Assembly (NCBI GenBank): GCA_051881715.1
Contig: JBJEQK010000176.1
Span: 1 to 27,002 of the forward strand
Origin: UBA1425 sp051881715
GTDB lineage: Bacteria; Bacillota; Clostridia; Oscillospirales; Acutalibacteraceae
Direction: 5' to 3'
Length of the DNA stretch: 27,002 bases
The notes under the pieces were generated by a model. The model was not told the origin of the DNA and did no database searches. It was given only the letters and a program-made list of their open reading frames with translations. Below, one piece after another: positions 14,080 to 22,386 of this stretch; within the stretch, counting starts at the first letter, position 1, and each line of letters opens with the position of its first letter. The position numbers and the translations under genes are program-made.

Positions 14080-16446
14080 ATGGACAAATACGCAAGATTT
14101 CGTTTCCAGCCCTGCAAGCCCTTGGGCAAGGATGGCCGGTGTGTCACGGCGTCGCCTGCACACGCTCAGCTTTCCCGTGAGGCGGCCGCAGAGGGAACGG
14201 TGCTTTTGAAAAACCTGAACCGTGCGCTTCCTTTGAAAAAGGGCGCAAGGATCGCCCTGTTCGGCAAGGCGACCATCGAATACATCAAGGGCGGCGGCGG
14301 CAGCGGTGACGTGCACACGCCCTATATCCACGGCATCTACGAGGGCTTTGCGCACAAGGATGTGACGGTCTATGAGCCCCTGGTGGAGTTTTATCAGGAC
14401 TATGTAAAGCGGGAAAGTGTCCACATCCCCACGCCCGCGCAGATCGACGCGACATGGAGCATCGTCAACAACATGGAATTCTGCCAGAAGCGGGACGACA
14501 TGACCTACGACACCTTTGCCAGTATGCACGTCAAAGAACCTGCCGTGCCCGAGGATCTGATCGTGTCTGCCGCCAAGGAAGCGGACACCGCCATCGTCAC
14601 CCTCAGCCGCTTCTCTGCGGAGGGTGTGGATCGCCGTCCCATCGGCGGGGACTACTATCTGTCCGATACGGAAAAGACACTGCTGGACAGCGTTTGTGCA
14701 AGCTTTGCCAAGGTGGTCGTGGTCATCAACTCCGGCGCACCGGTGGACTGCGAATATTTTGCGCAGAACGACAAGGTGCAGGCGGTTCTGTTCGCCTGGC
14801 AGGGCGGCATGGAGGGCGGTCTTGCGCTGGCGGATGTGATCATGGGCGACGTGAACCCCTCGGCGAAGCTGGCGGACACCATCACCACCACCTATGACTG
14901 CTACCCCAGCGTGGAGGAGTTCAACCGCTGTTTTGAATACCTCGACTACAGCGACGACATCTATGTCGGCTACCGCTATTTTGAAACCATCCCCGGCATG
15001 AAAAAATATGTCCGCTATCCCTTCGGCTTCGGACTGTCCTATACGAGCTTTTCCCTGAGCGGTGTGCTCTGCGGCGAAGCAGACGGACAGATCGCCTGCA
15101 TGGTCACCGTGACCAACACCGGCGATGTTCCCGGCAAGGAGGTCGTACAGCTGTACTACAGCGCCCCGCAGGGCGTTCTCGGCAAGCCTGCACGGGAGCT
15201 GGCGGCATTCCGAAAGACGAAGCTTTTGGCGCCCGGCGAAAAGGAGACGATCGCCCTGAGCTTCCCCGTGTCCGAGATGGCGTCCTTTGACGATCTGGGC
15301 AAGGTGCAAAAGTCCGCCATGGTGCTGGAAAAGGGCGACTACCGCTTCTTTGTGGGCACCTCCGTGCGGGACGTGCAGGAAACCGCTTTTGTGTACAGCC
15401 TGTCCGATAATGTTATTGCCGCACAGCTGACCCAGTATTGCCGCCCGTTCAAGCTGGAGAAGAGACTGCTTGCCGACGGTACATATGAAACCCTGCCCAT
15501 GGGCGAACCTGCATACAAAGCCGAGCATTCCGCACCGATAGAGGCACAGGCGCCCGAAAAGCCGGTGATGTTCGACGACGTGGGCGAGACGATATCCCTC
15601 GATGCCTTTGTGGGGCAGTTTACCGATGCGGAGCTGATGGACTTTGTCGGCGGCAAAGCGCCCACCGGCGTTGCCAATACGGGTTGCTTCGGCGGTCAGC
15701 AGCGGCTGAAGATCCCGCCCATCCCCACGGCGGATGGCCCTGCCGGTCTGCGGCTGAACCCGGAGACGGGGATTCCTACCACGGCGTGGCCCTGCGCCAC
15801 ACTGCTGGCGTGCACGTGGAACACAGACCTGATCGCACAGGTCGGCGCGGCAGCCGCGGCGGAGATTCGGGAGAACAATATCGGCATCTGGCTGGCGCCT
15901 GCCATGAACATCCACCGCAACCCGCTTTGCGGCCGCAACTTTGAGTATTACGCCGAGGATCCTGTGCTGGCAGGCAAATGTGCCGCCGCCATGACCCGGG
16001 GTGTGCAGTCGCAGAAGGTGGCAGTCTCCATCAAGCATTTTGCCTGCAACAACAAGGAGGCCAACCGTTTCGCCTGCGATTCCCGTCTGTCCGAGCGTGC
16101 TTTGCGTGAAATCTATCTGCGTGTGTTCGAGATCTGCGTCAAGGAGTCCGACCCGTGGACGCTCATGACCTCCTACAACCTTATCAACGGTCAGCACACC
16201 TCCGAGAGCTGGGAGCTGATCACCGGCATCCTGCGCGGGGAATGGGGCTTCAGGGGCATGGTCACCACGGACTGGGGCGTGAAAAACGACCCGGTGGCGG
16301 AGGTCATCGCCGGCAACGACATGAAAATGCACGTCGGCTACCCGGAGGATCTGCAAGCGGCATACGATGCCGGCAGACTGACCCGGGGCGATCTGCAGGC
16401 GTGTGTCAAGCGCATCCTGGAAATGGAGCTTCGCTTCGCTGACTAA
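14080..16446 (+). CDS. Glycoside hydrolase family 3 (beta-glucosidase-like) with reversed domain order
   Basis: 788 residues; ATG preceded by GGAGAG at 5 nt. No signal peptide, so cytoplasmic. The domain order is reversed relative to most GH3 enzymes: the GH3 C-terminal (alpha/beta sandwich) domain comes first (about 25-270, starting EAAAEGTVLLKN), then a fibronectin-III-like domain (about 325-415, with VTVTNTGDVPGKEVVQLY), and the catalytic barrel last (about 505-785). The nucleophile is probably Asp731 in TTDWG; substrate-binding motifs KHFACNNKEANR and GRNFEYYAEDP are intact. This reversed order is known from Ruminococcus albus and Butyrivibrio beta-glucosidases. It probably hydrolyses imported beta-linked oligosaccharides. 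A leucine-free GGGGSGDV loop early in the protein is typical of these enzymes. I see no strong terminator after it. Confidence 0.93.
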   Translation: MDKYARFRFQPCKPLGKDGRCVTASPAHAQLSREAAAEGTVLLKNLNRALPLKKGARIALFGKATIEYIKGGGGSGDVHTPYIHGIYEGFAHKDVTVYEPLVEFYQDYVKRESVHIPTPAQIDATWSIVNNMEFCQKRDDMTYDTFASMHVKEPAVPEDLIVSAAKEADTAIVTLSRFSAEGVDRRPIGGDYYLSDTEKTLLDSVCASFAKVVVVINSGAPVDCEYFAQNDKVQAVLFAWQGGMEGGLALADVIMGDVNPSAKLADTITTTYDCYPSVEEFNRCFEYLDYSDDIYVGYRYFETIPGMKKYVRYPFGFGLSYTSFSLSGVLCGEADGQIACMVTVTNTGDVPGKEVVQLYYSAPQGVLGKPARELAAFRKTKLLAPGEKETIALSFPVSEMASFDDLGKVQKSAMVLEKGDYRFFVGTSVRDVQETAFVYSLSDNVIAAQLTQYCRPFKLEKRLLADGTYETLPMGEPAYKAEHSAPIEAQAPEKPVMFDDVGETISLDAFVGQFTDAELMDFVGGKAPTGVANTGCFGGQQRLKIPPIPTADGPAGLRLNPETGIPTTAWPCATLLACTWNTDLIAQVGAAAAAEIRENNIGIWLAPAMNIHRNPLCGRNFEYYAEDPVLAGKCAAAMTRGVQSQKVAVSIKHFACNNKEANRFACDSRLSERALREIYLRVFEICVKESDPWTLMTSYNLINGQHTSESWELITGILRGEWGFRGMVTTDWGVKNDPVAEVIAGNDMKMHVGYPEDLQAAYDAGRLTRGDLQACVKRILEMELRFAD

Positions 16447-16512
16447 GGCAACACCGCACGCCCGATTGCGCCGTGCACCCTAAAATTTTACAAACAAGAC
16501 ACAGTTCCTCTA

Positions 16513-16541
16513 TTGAAAAAACACAGGGCAAATGCTATACT
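16513..16541 (+). promoter_or_regulatory. Promoter of the iron-containing alcohol dehydrogenase gene
   Basis: TTGAAA (16513-16518), 17 bp, TATACT (16536-16541), with extended -10 TG at 16533-16534. The gene therefore has its own start and need not be read from the GH3 promoter. Leader about 40 nt. Confidence 0.7.
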
Positions 16542-16546
16542 GTAGT

Positions 16547-16558
16547 TGTTCTCGAACA
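16547..16558. promoter_or_regulatory. Operator-like dyad at the alcohol dehydrogenase start site
   Basis: TGTTC-TC-GAACA is a 12-bp dyad covering the predicted RNA start (about 16548), a usual place for a repressor site. It does not match the Rex consensus because the arms are too close. Confidence 0.35.
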
Positions 16559-16588
16559 GAGAAAATAAATTTTTAGGAGGACTCGAAT

Positions 16589-17806
16589 ATGGCTCGTTTT
16601 ACTTTACCCCGCGACCTGTACCACGGCAAGGGCGCTTTGGAAGCGCTGAAAACTTTTGAAGGCAAAAAGGCGATCATCTGCGTCGGCGGCGGCTCCATGA
16701 AGAAATTCGGTTTTTTGGATAAAGCTGTTGCGTATTTGCAGGAAGCCGGCATGGAAGTGAAGCTGTTTGAGGGCATCGAACCCGATCCCTCGGTGGAAAC
16801 CGTGATGCGCGGCGCCGAGGAAATGCTGCGGTTTGAACCCGACTGGATCATCGCGATGGGCGGCGGTTCCCCCATCGACGCAGCCAAGGCCATGTGGATC
16901 AAGTACGAATATCCCGAGGTCACCTTTGAAGATATGTGCAAGGTTTTCGGTCTGCCGAAGCTGCGCCAAAAGGCGCACTTCTGCGCCATCTCCTCCACCT
17001 CCGGCACCGCCACGGAAGTGACCGCCTTCTCCATCATCACCGACTATCAGAAGGGCATCAAATATCCCATCGCCGACTTCGAGATCACGCCCGATGTGGC
17101 GATCGTGGATCCCGATTTGGCGGAGACAATGCCCAAGAAGCTGGTCGCCCACACCGGCATGGACGCCATGACCCACTCTGTGGAGGCGTTTGTCTCCACC
17201 GCCAACAATGACTACACCGATGCGCTGGCGATCTATGCGATCAAGATGATCCAGAACGATCTGATCGACTCCTACAACGGCGACATGGATAAGCGGGACA
17301 AGATGCACAATGCACAGTGCCTGGCCGGTATGTCCTTCTCCAACGCCCTTTTGGGCATCGTCCACTCCATGGCACACAAGACCGGCGCCGCCTTCGCAGA
17401 CTACGGCGCACACATCATCCACGGCGCCGCTAACGCCATGTACCTGCCGAAGGTCATCGCCTTCAATGCCAAGGACGAGACGGCGGCCAAGCGCTACGCG
17501 ATCATTGCAGACGAGATGAAGCTGGGCGGCGAGACCGTCGAGGAAAAGGTACAGCTTCTGATTGCCGCACTGCGCAAGATGTGCGACGATCTGAACATCC
17601 CGCACTGCATCAAGAACTACGGCGCAGACAGCTATCCCACCGAGCAGGGCTTTGTGCCGGAGGATGTGTTCCTCAGCAGACTGCACGACATTGCGGTCAA
17701 TGCGATCGGCGACGCCTGCACCGGCTCCAACCCCCGTCAGCCCAGCGTGGAGGAGATGGAGAAGCTTCTCAAATGCTGCTACTACGACACGGAAGTCGAT
17801 TTCTAA
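16589..17806 (+). CDS. Iron-containing alcohol dehydrogenase
   Basis: 405 residues; ATG preceded by AGGAGG at 8 nt. Single-domain group III alcohol dehydrogenase that interconverts aldehydes or ketones and alcohols with NAD(P)H. The nucleotide-binding motif is IIAMGGGSPIDAAK (about 88-101). Iron ligands are probably the Asp and His of HTGMDAMTHSVEAF, the His of HSMAHKTG and the His of IIHGAANA; all are present. Similar in plan to the C-terminal half of AdhE, but the loop ADYGAHIIHGAANAM replaces HHLPHG, so it is a separate lineage rather than a recent copy. Substrate (ethanol, butanol, 1,3-propanediol or other) cannot be read from sequence. It probably adds to NAD(P)H disposal. Confidence 0.93.
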   Translation: MARFTLPRDLYHGKGALEALKTFEGKKAIICVGGGSMKKFGFLDKAVAYLQEAGMEVKLFEGIEPDPSVETVMRGAEEMLRFEPDWIIAMGGGSPIDAAKAMWIKYEYPEVTFEDMCKVFGLPKLRQKAHFCAISSTSGTATEVTAFSIITDYQKGIKYPIADFEITPDVAIVDPDLAETMPKKLVAHTGMDAMTHSVEAFVSTANNDYTDALAIYAIKMIQNDLIDSYNGDMDKRDKMHNAQCLAGMSFSNALLGIVHSMAHKTGAAFADYGAHIIHGAANAMYLPKVIAFNAKDETAAKRYAIIADEMKLGGETVEEKVQLLIAALRKMCDDLNIPHCIKNYGADSYPTEQGFVPEDVFLSRLHDIAVNAIGDACTGSNPRQPSVEEMEKLLKCCYYDTEVDF

Positions 17807-17825
17807 AATTTTTCCACATTTTTCC

Positions 17826-17855
17826 GAAGAGCACAGGTTTGCGCCTGTGCTCTTC
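17826..17855 (+). terminator. Hairpin terminator of the alcohol dehydrogenase gene
   Basis: Perfect 12-bp stem GAAGAGCACAGG / CCTGTGCTCTTC with a 6-nt loop, 19 bp past the stop. The following T tract is weak (TCAGTTTGT). Confidence 0.65.
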
Positions 17856-17932
17856 TCAGTTTGTCGAAAAAGTGTTTTCGGCAGTCTGGGCGCCTCTGCA
17901 AGGGGAGCCTTGGGGTGCATCAGTCTTTCGCC

Positions 17933-17990
17933 ATTTTGTGCTTCGCACCGGGAACCCCTCGCCGGAGGTTCCCCGGCGCAAAGCACAAAT
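17933..17990. repeat. Long imperfect inverted repeat in the alcohol dehydrogenase-foldase intergenic region
   Basis: Arms of about 24 nt (17933-17956 and 17967-17990) pair with a bulge and two mismatches around a 10-nt loop. The core GGGAACC/GGTTCCC is perfect. With the preceding CTCTGCAAGGGG (17893-17904) and TTTTGTGCTTCGCAC (17934-17948) it resembles 26835-26874, so it may be a diverged member of the same repeat family. Confidence 0.5.
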
Positions 17991-18026
17991 CCCACAAAAA
18001 TCCGTGATGAACCTCTTTTTGCATAC

Positions 18027-18061
18027 AAAAACCACCGCACAGGTTTACATCTGTGCGGTGG
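18027..18061 (-). terminator. Terminator of the parvulin-type foldase gene
   Basis: On the minus strand, 11-bp stem CCACCGCACAG / CTGTGCGGTGG, 8-nt loop, followed by TTTTT (18031-18027), 21 bp past the stop at 18083. Confidence 0.85.
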
Positions 18062-18082
18062 CTGTAATTTCTGTGAAACGGT

Positions 18083-19915
18083 TTAGCCGACGGAGTTGGA
18101 CTGGGCGTTGATGGATTCAACGGTTGCGTCGATCAGCTTATAGGCGCGGGTGTAACCCTGTGCCATGCCGCTTTCGTTTCTGGTGACCTTCACGCTGTCC
18201 TTGGCCAGCTCATCTTCCAGCCATGCGGAGTAGTCTTCCTGCGTGTGGGAGGTGCGCAGTGTGCCGCGATAGCTCAGATCACGGTTGCCCACATAGTACA
18301 TAATGTGGTAGCCGTATTCGCTCTCGATGACATCGTAGTCACCCTCCTTGCGGCTGTCGTCAAAGATCCACTGGTCAAAGGCATCGACCATCTGACCCTT
18401 GTTGACTCTCTCGTACAGACCGCCGGTGGAGGAGGAGCCGGTGTCCTCGGTGTATTCGGTGGCAAGCTCTGCGAAGGTGTCCTCCGTCTTGTCGGAAGCT
18501 TCCCACTGCGCGAGCACTTCGTCTTTCTTGGCTTCCTTTTCTGCGATCTCTTCGTCAGAAAGCTTTTCGCTGGTGGAGCTGTCCACGGTCATGAACAGGA
18601 TGTGGCGCACGTCCACGCACTCTGCGGCGTAGTGTCCCTTGACCACATACAGGGCATAGGCGGTGCCGTTTTCGGCGGCAAACGCCTTCTTGGCGCCTGC
18701 CTTGGCGGCAAATGCCCATGTTGCGGCGTCCTCGGAGATGGAGGTCAGGGAGGACTTGGAGGTGGCATACGCCTTTGTGGTGGAATCGTGGTTATGTTCT
18801 TCCTCGGCGGCATCCGCAGTTTCAGCGGTTTCTGCCGTTTCGTCTGCGGTGTCTGCCGCATCGTCCGTAGCTTCTTCGGCGGGTTCCTCGGTCTTGACCT
18901 CTGCATCGACTGTGGTGTCGGTGGAGGATGCTTCGGCTTCTTCTTCCTCATCCTCGTGGATGTAGGGCTCAACGGCTTCCAGGAAGGACGCTTCATCGGT
19001 GACCTCTGCAAGCAGGGCATTGGCTTTTTCCAGTGCCTTTGCATTTTCGGCCTCCTGACGCTTGGCAAGGTCTTCCTCGCTCTCGCCGTCCTTGGCGGTC
19101 AGTTCATCGGGCTCGAAGCTGTAGATGCGCAGGTCGACCACGTCATACTCGGTGGTATCTTCTTTGTACTCCTTGTCGAGCACTTCGTTGGTGTACTTGT
19201 CCTCAAAGGAGGTCTGCTTGTCCTCGCTGTAGCGCTGGACGACCATTTCCTTTTCCATCAGATTGCGCAGGAAGTTCTCTGTGATGCCCTTGCCGTAGTA
19301 CACCTTCAGCCAGGAGTTCAGGGACATGGAGATCTGGTTCTGGCTGGAGCCGTCGCCGGCGGCGGTGGCACGCATACTGTCGAGCTGTTCCTCGATATCG
19401 GCCTTTTCCTCGTCGTTTACGGTGTAGCCTGCGGCCATGGCGTTGTCATAGATGGCGTAGAATTCCTGCATATACTCGATGGTGTTGTCCTCGAGCTTTT
19501 CGGACCACTTGATGGTGTTGCCGTCGCTGTCGGTGGTTTCCTGCTCCTCGGGCGACAGATTATAGTCGAAGCCGTACATATTGTAGCCGTACTGGCTCTC
19601 CGACTGCTGTGCCTGATTGGCAGTGTTCTGGTACTGCATATAGTACATATAGCCGTATTCCGCAACACTGATCTTGTGCTCGCCGACCTTGAATGCGGTC
19701 TGGGCACGGGCGATGGTGCCTGTGGAATCCAGAATGCCGTAAGCCACGCCGCCTACGATGGCAATCGCCAGCACGATGCCGAACACACGGCCGATGATTT
19801 TGCCTGCACCGGGATGCTTTCTGCTCTTTTTCGCATTTTTCTTTGCAGCGCTGGAGATGCGGTCTTTTCGCTCCTGGCGGTAAAGCTCCGCTTTGCTTTT
19901 TTCGGTCTTAGCCAA
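18083..19915 (-). CDS. Membrane-anchored peptidyl-prolyl isomerase (parvulin/SurA-like foldase)
   Basis: 610 residues from a TTG start; AAGGA lies 8 nt upstream, and the only nearby ATG meets a stop at its third codon. Residues 1-40 are very basic, 41-63 form one transmembrane helix, and the rest is extracytoplasmic. About 70-310 is a SurA-N-like chaperone region; about 320-380 is a strongly acidic Glu/Asp/Ala/Thr stretch; about 432-545 is the parvulin (PpiC) rotamase domain, with VDVRHILF at its start and GGLYERVNKGQMVDAF and SEYGYHIMYY later. It probably helps secreted proteins fold, as PrsA does, but it is anchored by an N-terminal helix instead of a lipobox. The acidic insert may bind cations or act as a linker. 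Monocistronic, with own promoter and terminator. Confidence 0.9.
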   Translation of the reverse strand: MAKTEKSKAELYRQERKDRISSAAKKNAKKSRKHPGAGKIIGRVFGIVLAIAIVGGVAYGILDSTGTIARAQTAFKVGEHKISVAEYGYMYYMQYQNTANQAQQSESQYGYNMYGFDYNLSPEEQETTDSDGNTIKWSEKLEDNTIEYMQEFYAIYDNAMAAGYTVNDEEKADIEEQLDSMRATAAGDGSSQNQISMSLNSWLKVYYGKGITENFLRNLMEKEMVVQRYSEDKQTSFEDKYTNEVLDKEYKEDTTEYDVVDLRIYSFEPDELTAKDGESEEDLAKRQEAENAKALEKANALLAEVTDEASFLEAVEPYIHEDEEEEAEASSTDTTVDAEVKTEEPAEEATDDAADTADETAETAETADAAEEEHNHDSTTKAYATSKSSLTSISEDAATWAFAAKAGAKKAFAAENGTAYALYVVKGHYAAECVDVRHILFMTVDSSTSEKLSDEEIAEKEAKKDEVLAQWEASDKTEDTFAELATEYTEDTGSSSTGGLYERVNKGQMVDAFDQWIFDDSRKEGDYDVIESEYGYHIMYYVGNRDLSYRGTLRTSHTQEDYSAWLEDELAKDSVKVTRNESGMAQGYTRAYKLIDATVESINAQSNSVG

Positions 19916-19972
19916 TTAAATCATCCTTTTCGTTATTGATTGCACCGGAAAAGGTTCCGGCATAACATACAT

Positions 19973-20001
19973 ATTCTATACTATTTTTGTGAATTCTGCA
20001 A
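19973..20001 (-). promoter_or_regulatory. Promoter of the foldase gene with nested dyads
   Basis: TTGCAG (20001-19996), 17 bp, TAGAAT (19978-19973) on the minus strand. The -35 box overlaps the palindrome GCAATA-GG-TATTGC (19998-20011), and an outer dyad GTGAATT (19990-19996)/AATTCAC (20027-20033) encloses it. A small stem CCGGAA-AAGG-TTCCGG (19945-19960) lies in the leader. The dyads suggest a regulated promoter; the regulator is unknown. Confidence 0.5.
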
Positions 20002-20050
20002 TAGGTATTGCGGAAAAAGTGGGGAAATTCACAATAAATTTTCGGATTCT

Positions 20051-20077
20051 GTGGGAAATATCGGTCATTTTTCCCAC
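20051..20077 (-). terminator. Weak hairpin at the end of the pseudouridine synthase gene
   Basis: GTGGGAAA (20051-20058) pairs with TTTCCCAC (20070-20077) around the stop codon at 20065-20067. No T tract follows on the minus strand, so it may be a 3' end-stabilising stem or only partial terminator. Confidence 0.3.
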
Positions 20078-21036
20078 AAAGTGCGCGCCCGAAAGGCATC
20101 GGCGAACCAGACATCGGGCAGGGAGAAGGTTTTTTGGTGCAGATACTGCAAAGCGCCGTTGTCCTCGGTGAAGTCAAAAGTGAGGCTGTAGGCGCACAGA
20201 AACTGCTTTTTGTAGCCGTAGGAACGGTTGAGGGCGTTGGTGCCGTATTTGCCGTCGCCCAGCAAAGGACAGCCGACGGACGCCAAATGGGCACGGATCT
20301 GGTGGGTGCGTCCCGTGAGCAGTTCGATCTCCACAAGGCTGAGCCCTTTGTAAACGTCGAGAACTTTGTAGCGGGTGCGGATCTCCTTGGCGCCGGGGCG
20401 GGAAGCGTGCAGTACGGTGACCCGGTTGTTCTTCTCGTCCTTGACCAAAAAGCCGTGCAGGGTATCCTCCTTTTTGGGAAGCTTGCCGTGGACAACGCAC
20501 AGGTACATTTTGTGCAGCTGCCGGGTCTTGACGATATGGTTCAAAAGCCGCAGCGCCTCGGCGTTTTTGGCGGCCATGACGATGCCGCAGGTGTTGCGGT
20601 CGATGCGGTTGACGAGGGACGGGGTAAAGGACTGCTCCCGGGCGGGGTCGTATTCGCCTTTTTCGTAAAGGTATCGTTTGACCCGACCGATGAGGGTGTC
20701 GCAGTATTCCGTCTCGTCGGGATGGGACAGCAGTCCGACCTTTTTGTTCAGCAACATCAGATTGTCGTCCTCGTACAGGATATCCAGTGAGCGGGAAGCG
20801 CGGAGGAAATCGTACTGCGCCTGCGGCTTTTCAAAAAATTCGTCGGCAATGTACAGCTCGATAACATCGCCGCTTTGCAGGCGGTCGGCGATCTGGGCAC
20901 GTTTGCCGTTGCGCTTGATGCGCTTGAGACGGATATACTTGAACATCAGCGACTGCGGCAGATTCGGCAGGCTCTTTGTCAGAAATTTATCCAAACGCTG
21001 GTTGGCGTCGTTGGGCTGAACCGTGATCGTTTTCAA
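20065..21036 (-). CDS. RluA-family 23S rRNA pseudouridine synthase
   Basis: 323 residues, RluC/RluD-like. It converts uridine to pseudouridine in rRNA. An N-terminal S4 RNA-binding domain (about 12-62) precedes the catalytic domain; the catalytic Asp is Asp146 in NRIDRNT (usually RLDRxT), and GRTHQIRAHLASVGCPLLGD follows. Starts at TTG (21036), with AAAGGG of the previous gene's end serving as ribosome binding site at about 9 nt. Last gene of the five-gene operon; 6 bp after the oxidoreductase gene. The exact RNA target cannot be told from sequence. Confidence 0.92.
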   Translation of the reverse strand: MKTITVQPNDANQRLDKFLTKSLPNLPQSLMFKYIRLKRIKRNGKRAQIADRLQSGDVIELYIADEFFEKPQAQYDFLRASRSLDILYEDDNLMLLNKKVGLLSHPDETEYCDTLIGRVKRYLYEKGEYDPAREQSFTPSLVNRIDRNTCGIVMAAKNAEALRLLNHIVKTRQLHKMYLCVVHGKLPKKEDTLHGFLVKDEKNNRVTVLHASRPGAKEIRTRYKVLDVYKGLSLVEIELLTGRTHQIRAHLASVGCPLLGDGKYGTNALNRSYGYKKQFLCAYSLTFDFTEDNGALQYLHQKTFSLPDVWFADAFRARTLWEK

Positions 21037-21042
21037 GGAGAA

Positions 21043-22380
21043 TTACCCTTTCTTGAGCTTGGCAAAGAATGTGTTGTAGGAGGCGACCCACTTGCGCACA
21101 TTCTGCACGGAATAGGTTTTGGGCATCATGGCGCAAAGGGCTGTGGCAGAAGCGATCTGGGAGGCGATGCGCAAAATCTTGGTCAGCAGAATTTTGTCCG
21201 TGCAGAGCTTCTTGGCGCGGTTGACCAGATCCTTGACGGACATACTGAGCATGGACTGCAAATTGGTGGTGTCGGCGGTGATGGTGATCTCATCCTCGGT
21301 GAGGATGCCCCGCTCGAAGAGGAAATCGACCTCGGCGGGCTCCAGCGTGAGCATGGCGTTTTTCAGGCAAGTCATGGCGGCAAATCCGGCGCCGAGAAGC
21401 TTGTAATACCCGACCTGATATTTCCACAGCGTCTCCGCTGTAAAGGCACAAGCCTTGTCGTCCGTAATGGCACGGGACAGGATGTGAGAAGCTTTCAGGG
21501 AGTTGGCAATGCCGGAACCGATCAGCGGGACGGTCATGAATGCGGCGTCCCCGATGGCGGCATAGCCGTCGGCGACCATCATGGACAGGGGCTGACGGAC
21601 GGGAATCTTGGCAAATTGTCCGCCGCGCACGACGGTGTCGCCGATGTGCGGATTGGTTTTGCGCAGAGCAGACAGGGTGTCCTCAACGGTGTCCATGCCG
21701 AAGGGCGCAAAGCGGACGATCAGTACGTCGGCAAAGTCCTCCTCGGTGGCGACCCATGCGACCTCGGGTTTGCCCCGGTGCAGAACGTAGACTTCATAGG
21801 GATGTTCGGGGGTGAAATCGCCGGTGCGCTGATAGAACGCACGGTAGACAAAGGCGGTCTCTCCGTCCTGCGGTGTATTTTCCACGCCGCAGAATTCCGG
21901 CAGTGCGGCGCGCACAACAGAGTCCATGCCGCAGGCGTCAATGACCAGATCGGCGTAGAGCTTTTCCCCGCCGGCACACACGCCGCAGACACGGCTGCCC
22001 AAAAGCAGGGGCGCCGTCACGGGCGTCTCAAAGCGGAACTGCACGCCGCAGCGTTTGGCGTGGGCGATCAGGTGGGCGTAGATGTCCCTGCGCTCCATCT
22101 TGATCTCCAGCTCCTTTTCGGGGACGTGCTGTGTGAGCGCAATGTTCTGGGAAGGCGGAAAGAAGGTCATGTTTTCCTTGTAGCTGTACAGACTGCGGGA
22201 CGGATAGGGTACGCCGGCGGCAATCAGGGCGCCGGGGGCAAAGATATCGGTCCAGTCGTAGCCGAGATCCTTTTCGGCTTTCTGCTCCAAAACCGTGACG
22301 TCGTAACCCTTTCTCGCAAGATCGGCCGCCACGGCAAGACCGCCATGACCTGCGCCTGCGACAAGAATCGTTTTACCCAT
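21043..22380 (-). CDS. FAD-dependent oxidoreductase
   Basis: 445 residues. An N-terminal Rossmann fold with GAGHGG (9-14) and the acidic end of the second strand (VTVLEQ) bind FAD; a later GDAA (277-280) fits the second FAD-contact motif of group A flavoprotein monooxygenases/geranylgeranyl-reductase-like proteins. No membrane segments. The C-terminal 130 residues are helical. Substrate and reaction are unknown; it may hydroxylate, dehydrogenate or reduce a lipid- or quinone-like compound. In a strict anaerobe an oxygenase role is unlikely, so a reductase role is more likely. Start ATG is preceded by AAAGGA overlapping the stop of the transporter gene. Confidence 0.82.
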   Translation of the reverse strand: MGKTILVAGAGHGGLAVAADLARKGYDVTVLEQKAEKDLGYDWTDIFAPGALIAAGVPYPSRSLYSYKENMTFFPPSQNIALTQHVPEKELEIKMERRDIYAHLIAHAKRCGVQFRFETPVTAPLLLGSRVCGVCAGGEKLYADLVIDACGMDSVVRAALPEFCGVENTPQDGETAFVYRAFYQRTGDFTPEHPYEVYVLHRGKPEVAWVATEEDFADVLIVRFAPFGMDTVEDTLSALRKTNPHIGDTVVRGGQFAKIPVRQPLSMMVADGYAAIGDAAFMTVPLIGSGIANSLKASHILSRAITDDKACAFTAETLWKYQVGYYKLLGAGFAAMTCLKNAMLTLEPAEVDFLFERGILTEDEITITADTTNLQSMLSMSVKDLVNRAKKLCTDKILLTKILRIASQIASATALCAMMPKTYSVQNVRKWVASYNTFFAKLKKG

Positions 22381-22386
22381 AGAGAA

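Noticed and set aside
13927..16356. 809-residue open frame on the - strand opposite the GH3 gene
   Set aside because: Mirror frame of a GC-rich gene; no domain, no ribosome binding site, and it would run through the divergent promoters.
16447..16480. Terminator after the GH3 gene
   Set aside because: The best stem is GCACG/CGTGC, only 5 bp, and lacks a T tract.
18245..19939. 564-residue open frame on the + strand opposite the foldase gene
   Set aside because: Hydrophobic Gly/Val/Leu-rich mirror of the acidic foldase; no start signal or domain.
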